Below, piece by piece: positions 1 through 8,394 of a stretch of DNA of 33,673 nucleotides. How positions within the stretch are numbered: position 1 is the first letter of the stretch; every line of letters begins with the position of its first letter. Source of the DNA: Candidatus Kuenenbacteria bacterium (GTDB lineage: Bacteria; Patescibacteriota; Patescibacteriia; UBA2196; GWA2-42-15). The notes beneath the pieces are model-generated. The model saw only the letters and a program-made list of their open reading frames with translations, was not told the DNA's origin and did no database searches. Position numbers and translations under genes: made by a program. Location: assembly GCA_012798565.1 (NCBI GenBank), contig JAAZMX010000028.1:1-33673 (forward strand). The letters are read 5' to 3'.

Positions 1-134
1 GATTCTACTAATTCTTTGTTCTTAACAAAATTCTGTGAAAATTTAATATCTCTCATAATGATTCAGGAAATAGACTCAAAATATTTAAGAAAATTTTTCC
101 ACCATGCTTTCCAAATTTGCCTCCAAAAAATTTC

Positions 135-232
135 GTCTAACGTTTCAGTATATGCGATGTTTTGCGGAGTAAAACGGAGCAAAATATGGGAGAGCGAAGT
201 GCAACGAGCGAACCGCATATACTGTGTTAGGC
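135..232. repeat. attC-like palindrome (imperfect inverted repeat with RYYYAAC...GTTRRRY-type ends)
   Basis: GTCTAAC at 135-141 and GTTAGGC at 226-232 bracket an 11-bp perfect stem CAGTATATGCG (146-156)/CGCATATACTG (214-224). Confidence 0.5.
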
Positions 233-378
233 GAGCCGAACGGAGCGATAGCGGAGTGAGAGTGCAACGTGCCTTGCGTATTTTTGAAAAATTTATCCAT
301 ATTATTCCGTTTTTGGCGGGCTTTTTATTATTGTATTTGATTTTTTTGTTTTGAAAAATGGAAGAGGGGTTGGGGGTG
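226..378. repeat. left copy of degenerate inverted repeat flanking R-M module
   Basis: Reverse complement reads ...CAAAAAAATCAAAT...AAAAGCCCGCCAAAAAC...AAATTTTTCAAAAATACG...CGCCTAAC, matching 4205-4310 read on the + strand. Confidence 0.6.
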
Positions 379-399
379 AATTCCATTTTTCAAAACTCC

Positions 400-1740
400 T
401 TATTTAATTGCTTTCTCAATAATTTCATCAATATTATTTCTTTCACTTTCAATCTTGCTTTTGATTTCTTCTTGCTTGTCTAATTCTGCCTTTATTTCAT
501 CAACGATTTTTCGTTGTTTATCCAATTCAGGTACAGGAATTTTTATATTTTCAACCATTGGAGTTGTTAATTGTGCTATTGTATTTCCAGTTTTTTCAAT
601 ACTTTGAAAATTTATAATACTTGCTAAATATTCATTTAAAATCAATTCTTCGTTTGGGATTACAGAAATCAATCTTACTATTGGAAAGTAACTTTCTTCT
701 CTTGCCACCGCAAAACCTATAGTTCCTCTTGCTGAAATAGTAGTTGCTTTGTCATTCACTCTTGCTTTTTTACAATATGCTATAAAACCTAAATTTTCTT
801 TTCCATTTGAAAAAATCGGGTATTTATAAGTTTCATCTTTTTCTTCTGAAAAATCTTTTGGCATATCTCCACCTGCAAAAATATTTTTAGCAATATTTTT
901 TATCTTGAAATATTTTACATTTGGAATTTGAAAATTTACCTTGTTATTAAGGCTTGTTGAAACATTAGATTTTAAGTCATTAGTTTGACTAATAATTGAA
1001 AACTCCACTTCAAAAAACTTTACCTTTTTACTTTCTTCAAACTTTTTTAAATCAAACCCAAACTCTCTTGCAAAAACTTTATTAATAATCTCTTGCGGAT
1101 CTTTGAGTTGACTTTTTAGTTCTTTGATTTTCTTTTCAATCGGTTCTATTTGAGCAACGATTTGGTCTTGATTTGGTTTTGGTATTAAAGGGATTTTGAT
1201 TTTCTTAAAATGGTCAGCATTCAAGCCGGGTTGAGCTTTCTTTTTGTAAGCTAAATCTTTTACCTGTGATTGAAATAGATTTGTTGTTGTGTAATAGAAA
1301 AGAAATTGCTGATTTACTTCTGAATTTCCTCTTAAAATATAAACATGCTCATTAACCATTACTTTGTTTGAGGGAAATAGAGAAAAATCTACCCAACAAG
1401 CTTTACCAGTTAAAGCACCATCTTTACATATTAAAATATCATTATTTTGCACCTTCCCTTTAGTGGCACTTTCATAAAAATCAAACGATACATAGGGAAT
1501 TTTTGATAATTCAAGACTTCCGCCTTTTCCAATTTGCTCGCCACCCAAACTTATTGCTTCACCCTCATCTTCATCTTTAATACCGCCTTTAGGTCTGTTT
1601 CCAGCCTCGCAGGTGCTAAGAAAATTATTGATTTTGTCATATTTATATTTTGATTCAGGCAAAACAAAAGGAATCCAAAGGCGAAGACTTTCTTTTGATT
1701 TTAATTCCGCAAAATCTATTGAAAAAGTTTTTAATCCCAT
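400..1740 (-). CDS. hsdS: Type I-like restriction-modification specificity subunit (HsdS family)
   Basis: 446 aa, two TRD-like halves each followed by coiled-coil segments (IPLIPKPNQDQIVAQIEPIEKKIKELKSQL; IPVPELDKQRKIVDEIKAELDKQEEIKSKIE), overlaps the upstream methylase gene. Confidence 0.9.
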   Translation of the reverse strand: MGLKTFSIDFAELKSKESLRLWIPFVLPESKYKYDKINNFLSTCEAGNRPKGGIKDEDEGEAISLGGEQIGKGGSLELSKIPYVSFDFYESATKGKVQNNDILICKDGALTGKACWVDFSLFPSNKVMVNEHVYILRGNSEVNQQFLFYYTTTNLFQSQVKDLAYKKKAQPGLNADHFKKIKIPLIPKPNQDQIVAQIEPIEKKIKELKSQLKDPQEIINKVFAREFGFDLKKFEESKKVKFFEVEFSIISQTNDLKSNVSTSLNNKVNFQIPNVKYFKIKNIAKNIFAGGDMPKDFSEEKDETYKYPIFSNGKENLGFIAYCKKARVNDKATTISARGTIGFAVAREESYFPIVRLISVIPNEELILNEYLASIINFQSIEKTGNTIAQLTTPMVENIKIPVPELDKQRKIVDEIKAELDKQEEIKSKIESERNNIDEIIEKAIK

Positions 1741-4115
1741 AGTACACCTCTTAAATAATCTAAAGCGGTTTCTTTTACTCCGTCATCTACTAAAACCTCG
1801 CATTTTTCGTTTACACGATAAAGTTCATTTGGCATTGGTTTCTCACCTCTTTTGGTTCTCTTGTAGCCGACATTTTCTACTTCTGCCATAAATATTTTAT
1901 AGTTTAGTTCTTTGGCAACTTCACCAAAAACCCACCAAGTATTCACAAAACCAAAAACATCTTTTGTGTCATTGTCATATTTACAAAGTTCTTTTAGTTC
2001 ATCTTTGTATTTTTCCACAAGTTCTTTCGCTGATAGTTTTTGATCATCTTCTTCAATATAATCTTTGAGCATTTTTGCCAAAATTTCTTTTTCTTCTTTT
2101 TCGGTTAAGTCTTTTATTGAAGGCAATTTTGTGCGGTCTTTTTCGTCAAGATAAACTGCTGACAAATTTTCACATCTGGTTTTAAGATTGCTCCACTCGT
2201 TAGAATATTTGCTCCAAAGTTTATTCCATTCTTCAATTTCTGCTTTTGTCTTCTTTTGAGCAAAAAGCAAACTCGTCTTTGTACTGGTAAATGGTTCAAA
2301 AGTAAGTTGAGGCAAAGAAACAACCGCTTTGACTTTGAAATATTTGTAAATAAAAAGTCTGATATATTTGTTTTCTGTCGTATCAAAGACACTTTCAGGC
2401 AAAACAACACCAAAACGCCCATTTGGTTTAAGGAGTTGATACCACCTTTCTACAAATAAGTTTTCAGAGTTCTTTTTATCTCCAAAAATAAATTCATTTT
2501 TAACATTCTTTTTTGTGTCATTATCCAAATCAACACTAAAAGGCGGATTAGTTATAATACAATCAAATTGTCCGTTTACTTCTTTATCAAAATAAACTTT
2601 GTCTTGTTCGTATTGTTTTAGGAAGTTTGGAGCAGTTTCTTTGTCGTAAAATTTGAAAGGTAAAAGTCCGTCTTTAACAAAAATATTGGTTGAGCCGTCT
2701 CCATGCAAAATCATATTTACTTTTGTCGCTGTTCCGAGATTGAAATTGATTTCCACACCATAAATAAAATTTGAAGCCCATTTATTTTCTCTATGGTCTG
2801 GTATAAACCATTGATGAAATTTGTCTTCTACATCTCTTGTTTCGTGAAGTTTGTCTTTAAATCTCCTTTTTACATTTTCAGTGATAAATTTCATATATTC
2901 AATAAGGAAAGTTCCGCTACCTGCACTCGGATCAATCAAATATGGAATTTCCAAATCATTATTAACTCTTTCAATCGCCAATTTATCAAGTTGTAATCCC
3001 CAAAGTAAAAATTTCACAACATTGATGTGAGTAAAAAATTGCCCTTTAGTTTGTTTAAATCCTTCTCTGATTATTCCTTCAAAAAAGTCTCCTAAAATAT
3101 CTTTTCCGTTAAAACTATTTTTCCCGTCCACAAAGCTAAATCTTTCAAGTTCTGCGACTGTATATTTTAGTTTGTTAAGTGAAAACTTGTTTTCGTCTAT
3201 AACAAAGGACTTTTTAAGTTTTGCTTCATCAACAATATTCAATCTTTGTTTTAAGGCTCTTCTGTAAAGCTCGTTTATTCTTTCAAAAAGTTGATCGTTA
3301 GATTCAAAACTTTCTCCGTCTTTGAATGAGAAAATCTGAAAGTCATATTTTTCGCCTTTTTTCTTTTCTGATTCATCTTGGATTTTGGCAAGAATGATAT
3401 TTACCAAAGAAGAAAAAACATCATTATCATCGGTACCACCGCCACCCCAAAGAACATTGTGTAAATTTTTTCTAAGTCCGTCTAATTGTTCGTGAGTAAA
3501 ACTTGTTTCTAAATCTTTTTTACCATTTTTAATGTATGGTTCTTTTTGTGCTTTCCCGTATCTTTCAGGCAATTCATCGGCAAAATCTCTGACTTCTTTC
3601 CACGAATCAAAAGAAGTAAACTTTTCATAATCAATCAAAATACATTTGTCTTTGATTTCGCTTTCGTTTGGTTCAAAAGTATAAAGAACAAGATATTTTA
3701 CATTGTTGCCTTGTCCTTTTTCTTGTGAAGCAAGATTGAAAAGTTGTTTTTCAATTACTTCGTCTTTGTCTTTTTCATAATCTTGTGGACTTTTTAATTC
3801 AATATAAAGGAAAGCATCACCTTTATCATCTCTGACGATTATATCAATTCTTGGCTTGTTTACTTTTGGTCTTCCAATATCATATTGCTTTTCAAGTTCA
3901 ATGTTTTCAGGTTTATACCCTAATTCATTTACTAGTTTGGCTAGAACAAAAGCTCTGACGATTTCTTCATCGCCTCTAAATTTATCAATCTTCCAACCCT
4001 TGATCTTTTCAGAATACTTTACTTTTTTATTCTCAAAATCGTAGCTTTCAACAACTTTTATCTTTTGCTTATCCAAATATTGCTTGATGATTTTATAATC
4101 CATATTGACCGCCAT
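1731..4115 (-). CDS. N-6 adenine DNA methylase (HsdM-like) with N-terminal restriction-nuclease-like domain
   Basis: Motif I LIDPSAGSGTF and motif IV IITNPPFSVD; N-terminal PRIDIIVRDDKGDAFLYIELKSP resembles a D...ExK nuclease core. Start may be 4103 (MDYKII). Confidence 0.9.
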   Translation of the reverse strand: MAVNMDYKIIKQYLDKQKIKVVESYDFENKKVKYSEKIKGWKIDKFRGDEEIVRAFVLAKLVNELGYKPENIELEKQYDIGRPKVNKPRIDIIVRDDKGDAFLYIELKSPQDYEKDKDEVIEKQLFNLASQEKGQGNNVKYLVLYTFEPNESEIKDKCILIDYEKFTSFDSWKEVRDFADELPERYGKAQKEPYIKNGKKDLETSFTHEQLDGLRKNLHNVLWGGGGTDDNDVFSSLVNIILAKIQDESEKKKGEKYDFQIFSFKDGESFESNDQLFERINELYRRALKQRLNIVDEAKLKKSFVIDENKFSLNKLKYTVAELERFSFVDGKNSFNGKDILGDFFEGIIREGFKQTKGQFFTHINVVKFLLWGLQLDKLAIERVNNDLEIPYLIDPSAGSGTFLIEYMKFITENVKRRFKDKLHETRDVEDKFHQWFIPDHRENKWASNFIYGVEINFNLGTATKVNMILHGDGSTNIFVKDGLLPFKFYDKETAPNFLKQYEQDKVYFDKEVNGQFDCIITNPPFSVDLDNDTKKNVKNEFIFGDKKNSENLFVERWYQLLKPNGRFGVVLPESVFDTTENKYIRLFIYKYFKVKAVVSLPQLTFEPFTSTKTSLLFAQKKTKAEIEEWNKLWSKYSNEWSNLKTRCENLSAVYLDEKDRTKLPSIKDLTEKEEKEILAKMLKDYIEEDDQKLSAKELVEKYKDELKELCKYDNDTKDVFGFVNTWWVFGEVAKELNYKIFMAEVENVGYKRTKRGEKPMPNELYRVNEKCEVLVDDGVKETALDYLRGVLWD

Positions 4116-4204
4116 TAAATAGTTAAAATTGTTTCCATTATATAAGTATTTCTCTTATTTATTCAATTTATTATAAATCGTTTTCGGAGCGATAGCGGAG
4201 AAAA

Positions 4205-4345
4205 CACCTTTTACCCCCCTCTTTAAAAATTAAAAAAATCAAATTCCTTATTTCTTAAAGCCCACCAAAAACATTTTAAAAACAAATTTTTCAAAAATAT
4301 GTCGCCTAACTCGTTTATATGCGAAGTGTTTGCGGATAAGGTGCC
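4205..4345. repeat. right copy of degenerate inverted repeat plus attC-like half-site
   Basis: AAAAAAATCAAAT...AAAGCCCACCAAAAAC...AAATTTTTCAAAAATATGTCGCCTAACTCGTTTATATGCGAAGTGTTTGCGGA; compare site 1 GTCTAACGTTTCAGTATATGCGATGTTTTGCGGA. Confidence 0.55.
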
Positions 4346-4417
4346 TAAAGTTGTATCTTATACGAACTTGATGATATAATTTACTTAGACAGCCATCAAT
4401 TTAATTCTAGGCTTTTT

Positions 4418-5248
4418 ATGGATATTGCGCAATGTTTAGAACAAGCTAGGAGAGAATTAAAGTTAAGGAATTATAGCCCAAAGACTATTAAGGCTTATTT
4501 GTATTATCTGAAAGAATATGTCGCTTTTTTAACCAAAGACAAAGATAGGTTCAGAAAACTTGCATCGGGGGAAAAAGTCAGGATATTTTTATCAGCCAAA
4601 CAAGACAAAGGAATGTCAGGACAGACGCTCAACCTGTGCTTGCAGGCGATCAAGTTTTTTTATCGAGAAATTTTGAAATCAACAGAAAAGATTGATTTGA
4701 AATTTTCTAAAGTCAATAAAAGATTGCCGGAAATTTTATCACGGATAGAAATTGAAAGGTTGCTGTCCACAATTAAAAACGACAAACACAGATTGATGAC
4801 TGCTCTAAGCTATGGAGCAGGCTTGAGAGTCAGTGAAGTGATAAACCTAAAAATTAAAGATATTGATTTGACGGAATTAACCATTCACTTGAAAGAAGCT
4901 AAGGGTAAAAAAGATCGTTTAACTATTTTTCCAGCAAAATTGAAAGATGAGACGGTGAAAATAATTGCAGCTAGGAGCGCAGGCGATTATTTGTTTATGA
5001 GTGAACGCGGAGGAAAATTAACCGAGCGTACGGCCCAAAAAATTTTTGAGAATGCTTTGGGTGCCGCTAAGATAAAAAAGCCGGCCAGCTTTCATTCGCT
5101 GCGCCATAGCTTTGCCACACACTTGCTCGAAAATGGCGTGGACGTACGTTATGTGCAGGAACTTTTGGGACATGCTAATATTAGGACAACACAGATCTAT
5201 ACCAAGGTGACTAACCCAAGCCTGAAGAACATTAAGAGTCCGTTATAA
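4418..5248 (+). CDS. Tyrosine site-specific recombinase (XerC/D-like integrase)
   Basis: 276 aa; catalytic motifs ALSYGAGLRVSEVINLK, HSLRHSFATHLLENG, ELLGHANIRTTQIYTKV. Confidence 0.95.
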   Translation: MDIAQCLEQARRELKLRNYSPKTIKAYLYYLKEYVAFLTKDKDRFRKLASGEKVRIFLSAKQDKGMSGQTLNLCLQAIKFFYREILKSTEKIDLKFSKVNKRLPEILSRIEIERLLSTIKNDKHRLMTALSYGAGLRVSEVINLKIKDIDLTELTIHLKEAKGKKDRLTIFPAKLKDETVKIIAARSAGDYLFMSERGGKLTERTAQKIFENALGAAKIKKPASFHSLRHSFATHLLENGVDVRYVQELLGHANIRTTQIYTKVTNPSLKNIKSPL

Positions 5249-5292
5249 ATAACACGGGATCCCTCCCCGCCGATTCGGCGGTTTAGGATAGA

Positions 5293-6795
5293 ATGTTTTT
5301 TATGAGATTATCGAGTAAAATCGCTTTAAATACTATTATTCACACAGCAGGCAAATTTGGCGCGTCAGCCATCGGGCTTTTGGTCGTGGCGATTTTGGCG
5401 CGCTATTTGGGAGTTGAAGGCTATGGCCAATACACTACGGTTTTTTCTTTTTTGTTTTTTTTCGCGGTGTTGTCTGATCTCGGATTATACGTAGTGGTGG
5501 TGAACGAGCTGAAGCGTAGCCGATTTGGTGAGGAAAAATTTTTGAATAATATTTTTACTTTGCGGCTGGTCTCGGCGACCGTGATGATGGTCTTGGCTTG
5601 CGGCTTGGTGTGGTTTTTCCCATATGCATCGATCGTTCGTAAAGGAGTTTTGATCGCCGCTGTTTCTATCTGGCTCAGTCTTTTGGATCAAATCATGGTG
5701 GCTTTTTTCCAGAACCGGGCGGAAATGAAACGAGTGGCCTTAGCCGAGATGGTGAGCAAAGTGGTGGTGTTGATTTTGACCATGGCGGCGATTTATTTAA
5801 AAATGAACTTGATGATAGTCCTGGCTGTTGTGGTGGTTGGGGCTTTGGTGAATACGGGAATAAATTTTTGCTATTTGATGAAGCTTACGCCAATCAGACT
5901 GGAGGCGGACCGAGAAACCTGGAAAGAAATATTTCATCTGGCTTGGCCAGTGGCGGTGACATCGATTTTTTCTCTGATTTATTTCAAGGCGGACACCCTG
6001 CTTTTGTCGCTTTTGCCAGTGAGTCATTTTTACGCCCTGAATAACAGCGAGGCGGTAGGAATTTATGGCGCGCCATACAAAATATTGGAAGTCTTAATTG
6101 CCTGGCCAGCGATTTTTATGGGGCTGGTGTCACCAATTTTGTCGCGAAAATGGGCGGAGAAAGATGAAGCAGGATTTAAAAGAGTTTTCGGGCGAGCGTT
6201 GTCTGGACTACTGATTATCATTTGTCCGATGATCGCTGGCGCGATGATTCTGGCGCGACCCCTAATTGTATTAATCGCGGGAACAGAATTTGTTCGGTCA
6301 GCTGTAATTTTGCAGATCTTAATTTGGGCGACGGGGATTATTTTTGTGAGCCATCTGACGACCTATGCTTTGATTGCTCTGGGCAAGCAAAAAAAGATGA
6401 TTGGCTATTATGTGGCGGCGGCGATTTTGGCCGTGGTTGGCTATGTGATTTTTATTCCGCGTTATGCGTATTTCGCGGCGGCGGCGATCACGGTAGCGGT
6501 GGAATTATTCATGCTGATAACGACAGCAATACTCTTGCGCCGTAGCGTGGCGGTGGGTGTGGAGTGGAAAATATTTGGGAAGGCTTTGGCGGCGACGGTC
6601 GCCATGAGCGCAGCACTTTTGATATTGCCAGCGATGAATGTTTTACTCTTGGGGGTGGTCGGAGCGGTGGTGTATGTGACAGTTTTGTTTTTATTGAAAG
6701 GGGTGGATGGGGAGATGGTGAGGGAAATGATGGGCAGACGTACAAGCTCCAATTTCCAATTTCCAAATAAATCCCAAATTCAAAATCCAAAATAA
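5293..6795 (+). CDS. Flippase / polysaccharide biosynthesis membrane protein (Wzx-like, MATE/MOP superfamily)
   Basis: 500 aa, many TM segments; ARYLGVEGYGQYTTVFSFLFFFAVLSDLGL typical of Wzx-like flippases. C-terminus RRTSSNFQFPNKSQIQNPK is encoded by a 7-bp-period repeat. Confidence 0.88.
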   Translation: MFFMRLSSKIALNTIIHTAGKFGASAIGLLVVAILARYLGVEGYGQYTTVFSFLFFFAVLSDLGLYVVVVNELKRSRFGEEKFLNNIFTLRLVSATVMMVLACGLVWFFPYASIVRKGVLIAAVSIWLSLLDQIMVAFFQNRAEMKRVALAEMVSKVVVLILTMAAIYLKMNLMIVLAVVVVGALVNTGINFCYLMKLTPIRLEADRETWKEIFHLAWPVAVTSIFSLIYFKADTLLLSLLPVSHFYALNNSEAVGIYGAPYKILEVLIAWPAIFMGLVSPILSRKWAEKDEAGFKRVFGRALSGLLIIICPMIAGAMILARPLIVLIAGTEFVRSAVILQILIWATGIIFVSHLTTYALIALGKQKKMIGYYVAAAILAVVGYVIFIPRYAYFAAAAITVAVELFMLITTAILLRRSVAVGVEWKIFGKALAATVAMSAALLILPAMNVLLLGVVGAVVYVTVLFLLKGVDGEMVREMMGRRTSSNFQFPNKSQIQNPK

Positions 6796-6800
6796 GCACC
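6745..6800. repeat. 7-bp-period degenerate tandem repeat at flippase 3' end
   Basis: aatttcc|aatttcc|aaataaa|tcccaaa|ttcaaaa|tccaaaa. Confidence 0.7.
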
Positions 6801-6817
6801 AAGCTCAAAATTTAAAC

Positions 6818-6956
6818 TGTCATTCTCGGACTCGGCCGTGCGAACGGCCAAGATCCGGGAATCCAAACATTATTTAAATAAATTTTCTTTCTCTTTTTTT
6901 ATTTTTGGATCCCCGGGTCGTTCCCGAAGATACAGCGGGGTCGCCCGAGGATGACA
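6818..6956. mobile_element. MITE-like inverted repeat element
   Basis: Ends TGTCATTCTCGG...CCGAGGATGACA; internal GATCCGGGAATCCAAA paired with TTTGGATCCCCGGGTC; AT-rich centre. Confidence 0.55.
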
Positions 6957-6968
6957 GCAAAGTCAAAT

Positions 6969-7679
6969 ATGCTCTATATTATTTTAATAATTTTATACTT
7001 AATAGCCTTTGGATTTTTGGCGTGGCGGAAAATGGATTGGGCGATTTACATGTTCATATTTGGTTTACCGGGTTATTTGATTCGTTTTGAGGTCGGGCCT
7101 TTGCCAATGACGGTACTCGAAGGGATGATTTTGATTTTATTTGGAATATGGGGAATAAAAGCATTTAAACATTTAAGCATTTTAATATTTAAACAATTCA
7201 ATTTTCAAAGATTAAAGCGATGGGCAGAAAGATGGAAAGGATTGCTGGGGGCAATTATCTTGTTTTTATTTTCGGCTTCTGTGGCGGTGGTGGTGTCACC
7301 GGAGACCAAGGCGGCCATGGGATTGTGGAAGGCGTATTTTGTGGAGCCGATTTTGTTTTTTATAGTTTTTATTTCAGTAATACAAAAAGATAAATTGAAA
7401 AATATTATTTGGGCGCTGGCCGGCTCAAGTTTGGTGGTGAGTTTGGTGGCACTTTATCAGAAGTTAACAGGTAATTGGATTGTCAATGAATTTTGGGCGG
7501 CCGAGGCGACCAGACGAGTGAGCGGGGTTTTCCCGTATCCCAATGCTTTGGCGTTGTATGTGGGGCCAATAATTATATTATTGGTTGGGTTTTTGGTTTA
7601 TCAGATAGCCTGTAGGAAAAGGAGAGAAGGGGATGATAATCAGAAATCAGAAATCAGAAATCAGAAATTAAGACATTGA
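6969..7679 (+). CDS. O-antigen ligase/polymerase-like membrane protein, N-terminal portion (split gene)
   Basis: Multi-TM; SASVAVVVSPETKAAMGLWKAYFVEP and RVSGVFPYPNALALYVGP typical of the O-antigen ligase family. ORF-track start 6951 lies inside the repeat element, so 6969 is preferred. Confidence 0.75.
   Translation: MLYIILIILYLIAFGFLAWRKMDWAIYMFIFGLPGYLIRFEVGPLPMTVLEGMILILFGIWGIKAFKHLSILIFKQFNFQRLKRWAERWKGLLGAIILFLFSASVAVVVSPETKAAMGLWKAYFVEPILFFIVFISVIQKDKLKNIIWALAGSSLVVSLVALYQKLTGNWIVNEFWAAEATRRVSGVFPYPNALALYVGPIIILLVGFLVYQIACRKRREGDDNQKSEIRNQKLRH
7638..7672. repeat. 4 x 7-bp tandem repeat AATCAGA at the split in the O-antigen gene
   Basis: aatcaga x4 followed by aattaag. Confidence 0.95.
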
Positions 7680-8341
7680 ACATTAAATATTATTTAAGAA
7701 CAGCGTTGTTAATTTTGGTGATTATTTTGGGGTTATTGGCGGTATATTGGAGCGGCTCAAAAGGGGCGATGCTCGGAATATCGGCGGGGATAGTTTTTTA
7801 TGCTTTGTTTTGGGCGGGGAAAAGAAAATATTTTTGGCCGATAGTGGCGGTAGGGATTTTAATGGGTGCTTGGCTGTGGCAAAGCGGACGGATAAATTTA
7901 AAAGGCAACTACAGCGTAGAAGGAGGAGATTCGATCAGCGTGAGGACTGAGATGTGGCAGGAAAGTTGGCAGATGATTAAAGATCATTATGTCTGGGGCG
8001 CGGGATTGGCCGGATACCAGAGTGCGATGACCGATTATCACCAGAAAAAATATATTGAGATTTATCTTTATCCGCATAATATATTTTTGAATTTTTGGAG
8101 CGAAATCGGACTGCTTGGCCTGGTGGCATTTATCATGATTTTGGTTTGGTTTTATAGAAGGGCGGCAATGGGGCCTTTTGATGAAAAGAAGGTGGCGTTG
8201 GCGGCGACAATGGTGGTGATAGTAGTACATGGTTTGGTGGATGCGCCGTATTTTAAAAACGATTTGAGCGTGTTTTTTTGGCTGATGATGGGGATGATGT
8301 GGATAGGGGGTGTTCGTCAAAAAGAGATTGATAGGGTATAA
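7676..8341 (+). CDS. O-antigen ligase/polymerase-like membrane protein, C-terminal portion (split gene)
   Basis: YWSGSKGAMLGISAGI and GAGLAGYQSAMTDYHQKKYIEIYLYPHNIFLNFWSEIGLLGL match the conserved half of the family; TTG start overlaps the stop of the upstream ORF. Confidence 0.8.
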   Translation: MNIKYYLRTALLILVIILGLLAVYWSGSKGAMLGISAGIVFYALFWAGKRKYFWPIVAVGILMGAWLWQSGRINLKGNYSVEGGDSISVRTEMWQESWQMIKDHYVWGAGLAGYQSAMTDYHQKKYIEIYLYPHNIFLNFWSEIGLLGLVAFIMILVWFYRRAAMGPFDEKKVALAATMVVIVVHGLVDAPYFKNDLSVFFWLMMGMMWIGGVRQKEIDRV

Positions 8342-8394
8342 TGTATTTAGAAAATAATAAGTGAAACCGAGCGAAATAAATAGAAATATATTGT

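Noticed and set aside
63-386. 107-aa minus-strand and 112-aa plus-strand ORFs at the left edge
   Set aside because: They run through the attC-like palindrome and inverted repeat; composition looks non-coding.
4418-5248. Calling the recombinase IntI
   Set aside because: No recognisable IntI-specific extra domain between the catalytic patches; it reads as XerC/D-like, so only an integron-like arrangement is proposed.
6222-6545. Out-of-frame ORFs overlapping the flippase gene (also 6462-6752, 6509-6808, 6564-6770)
   Set aside because: Shadow ORFs within a clear membrane-protein CDS.
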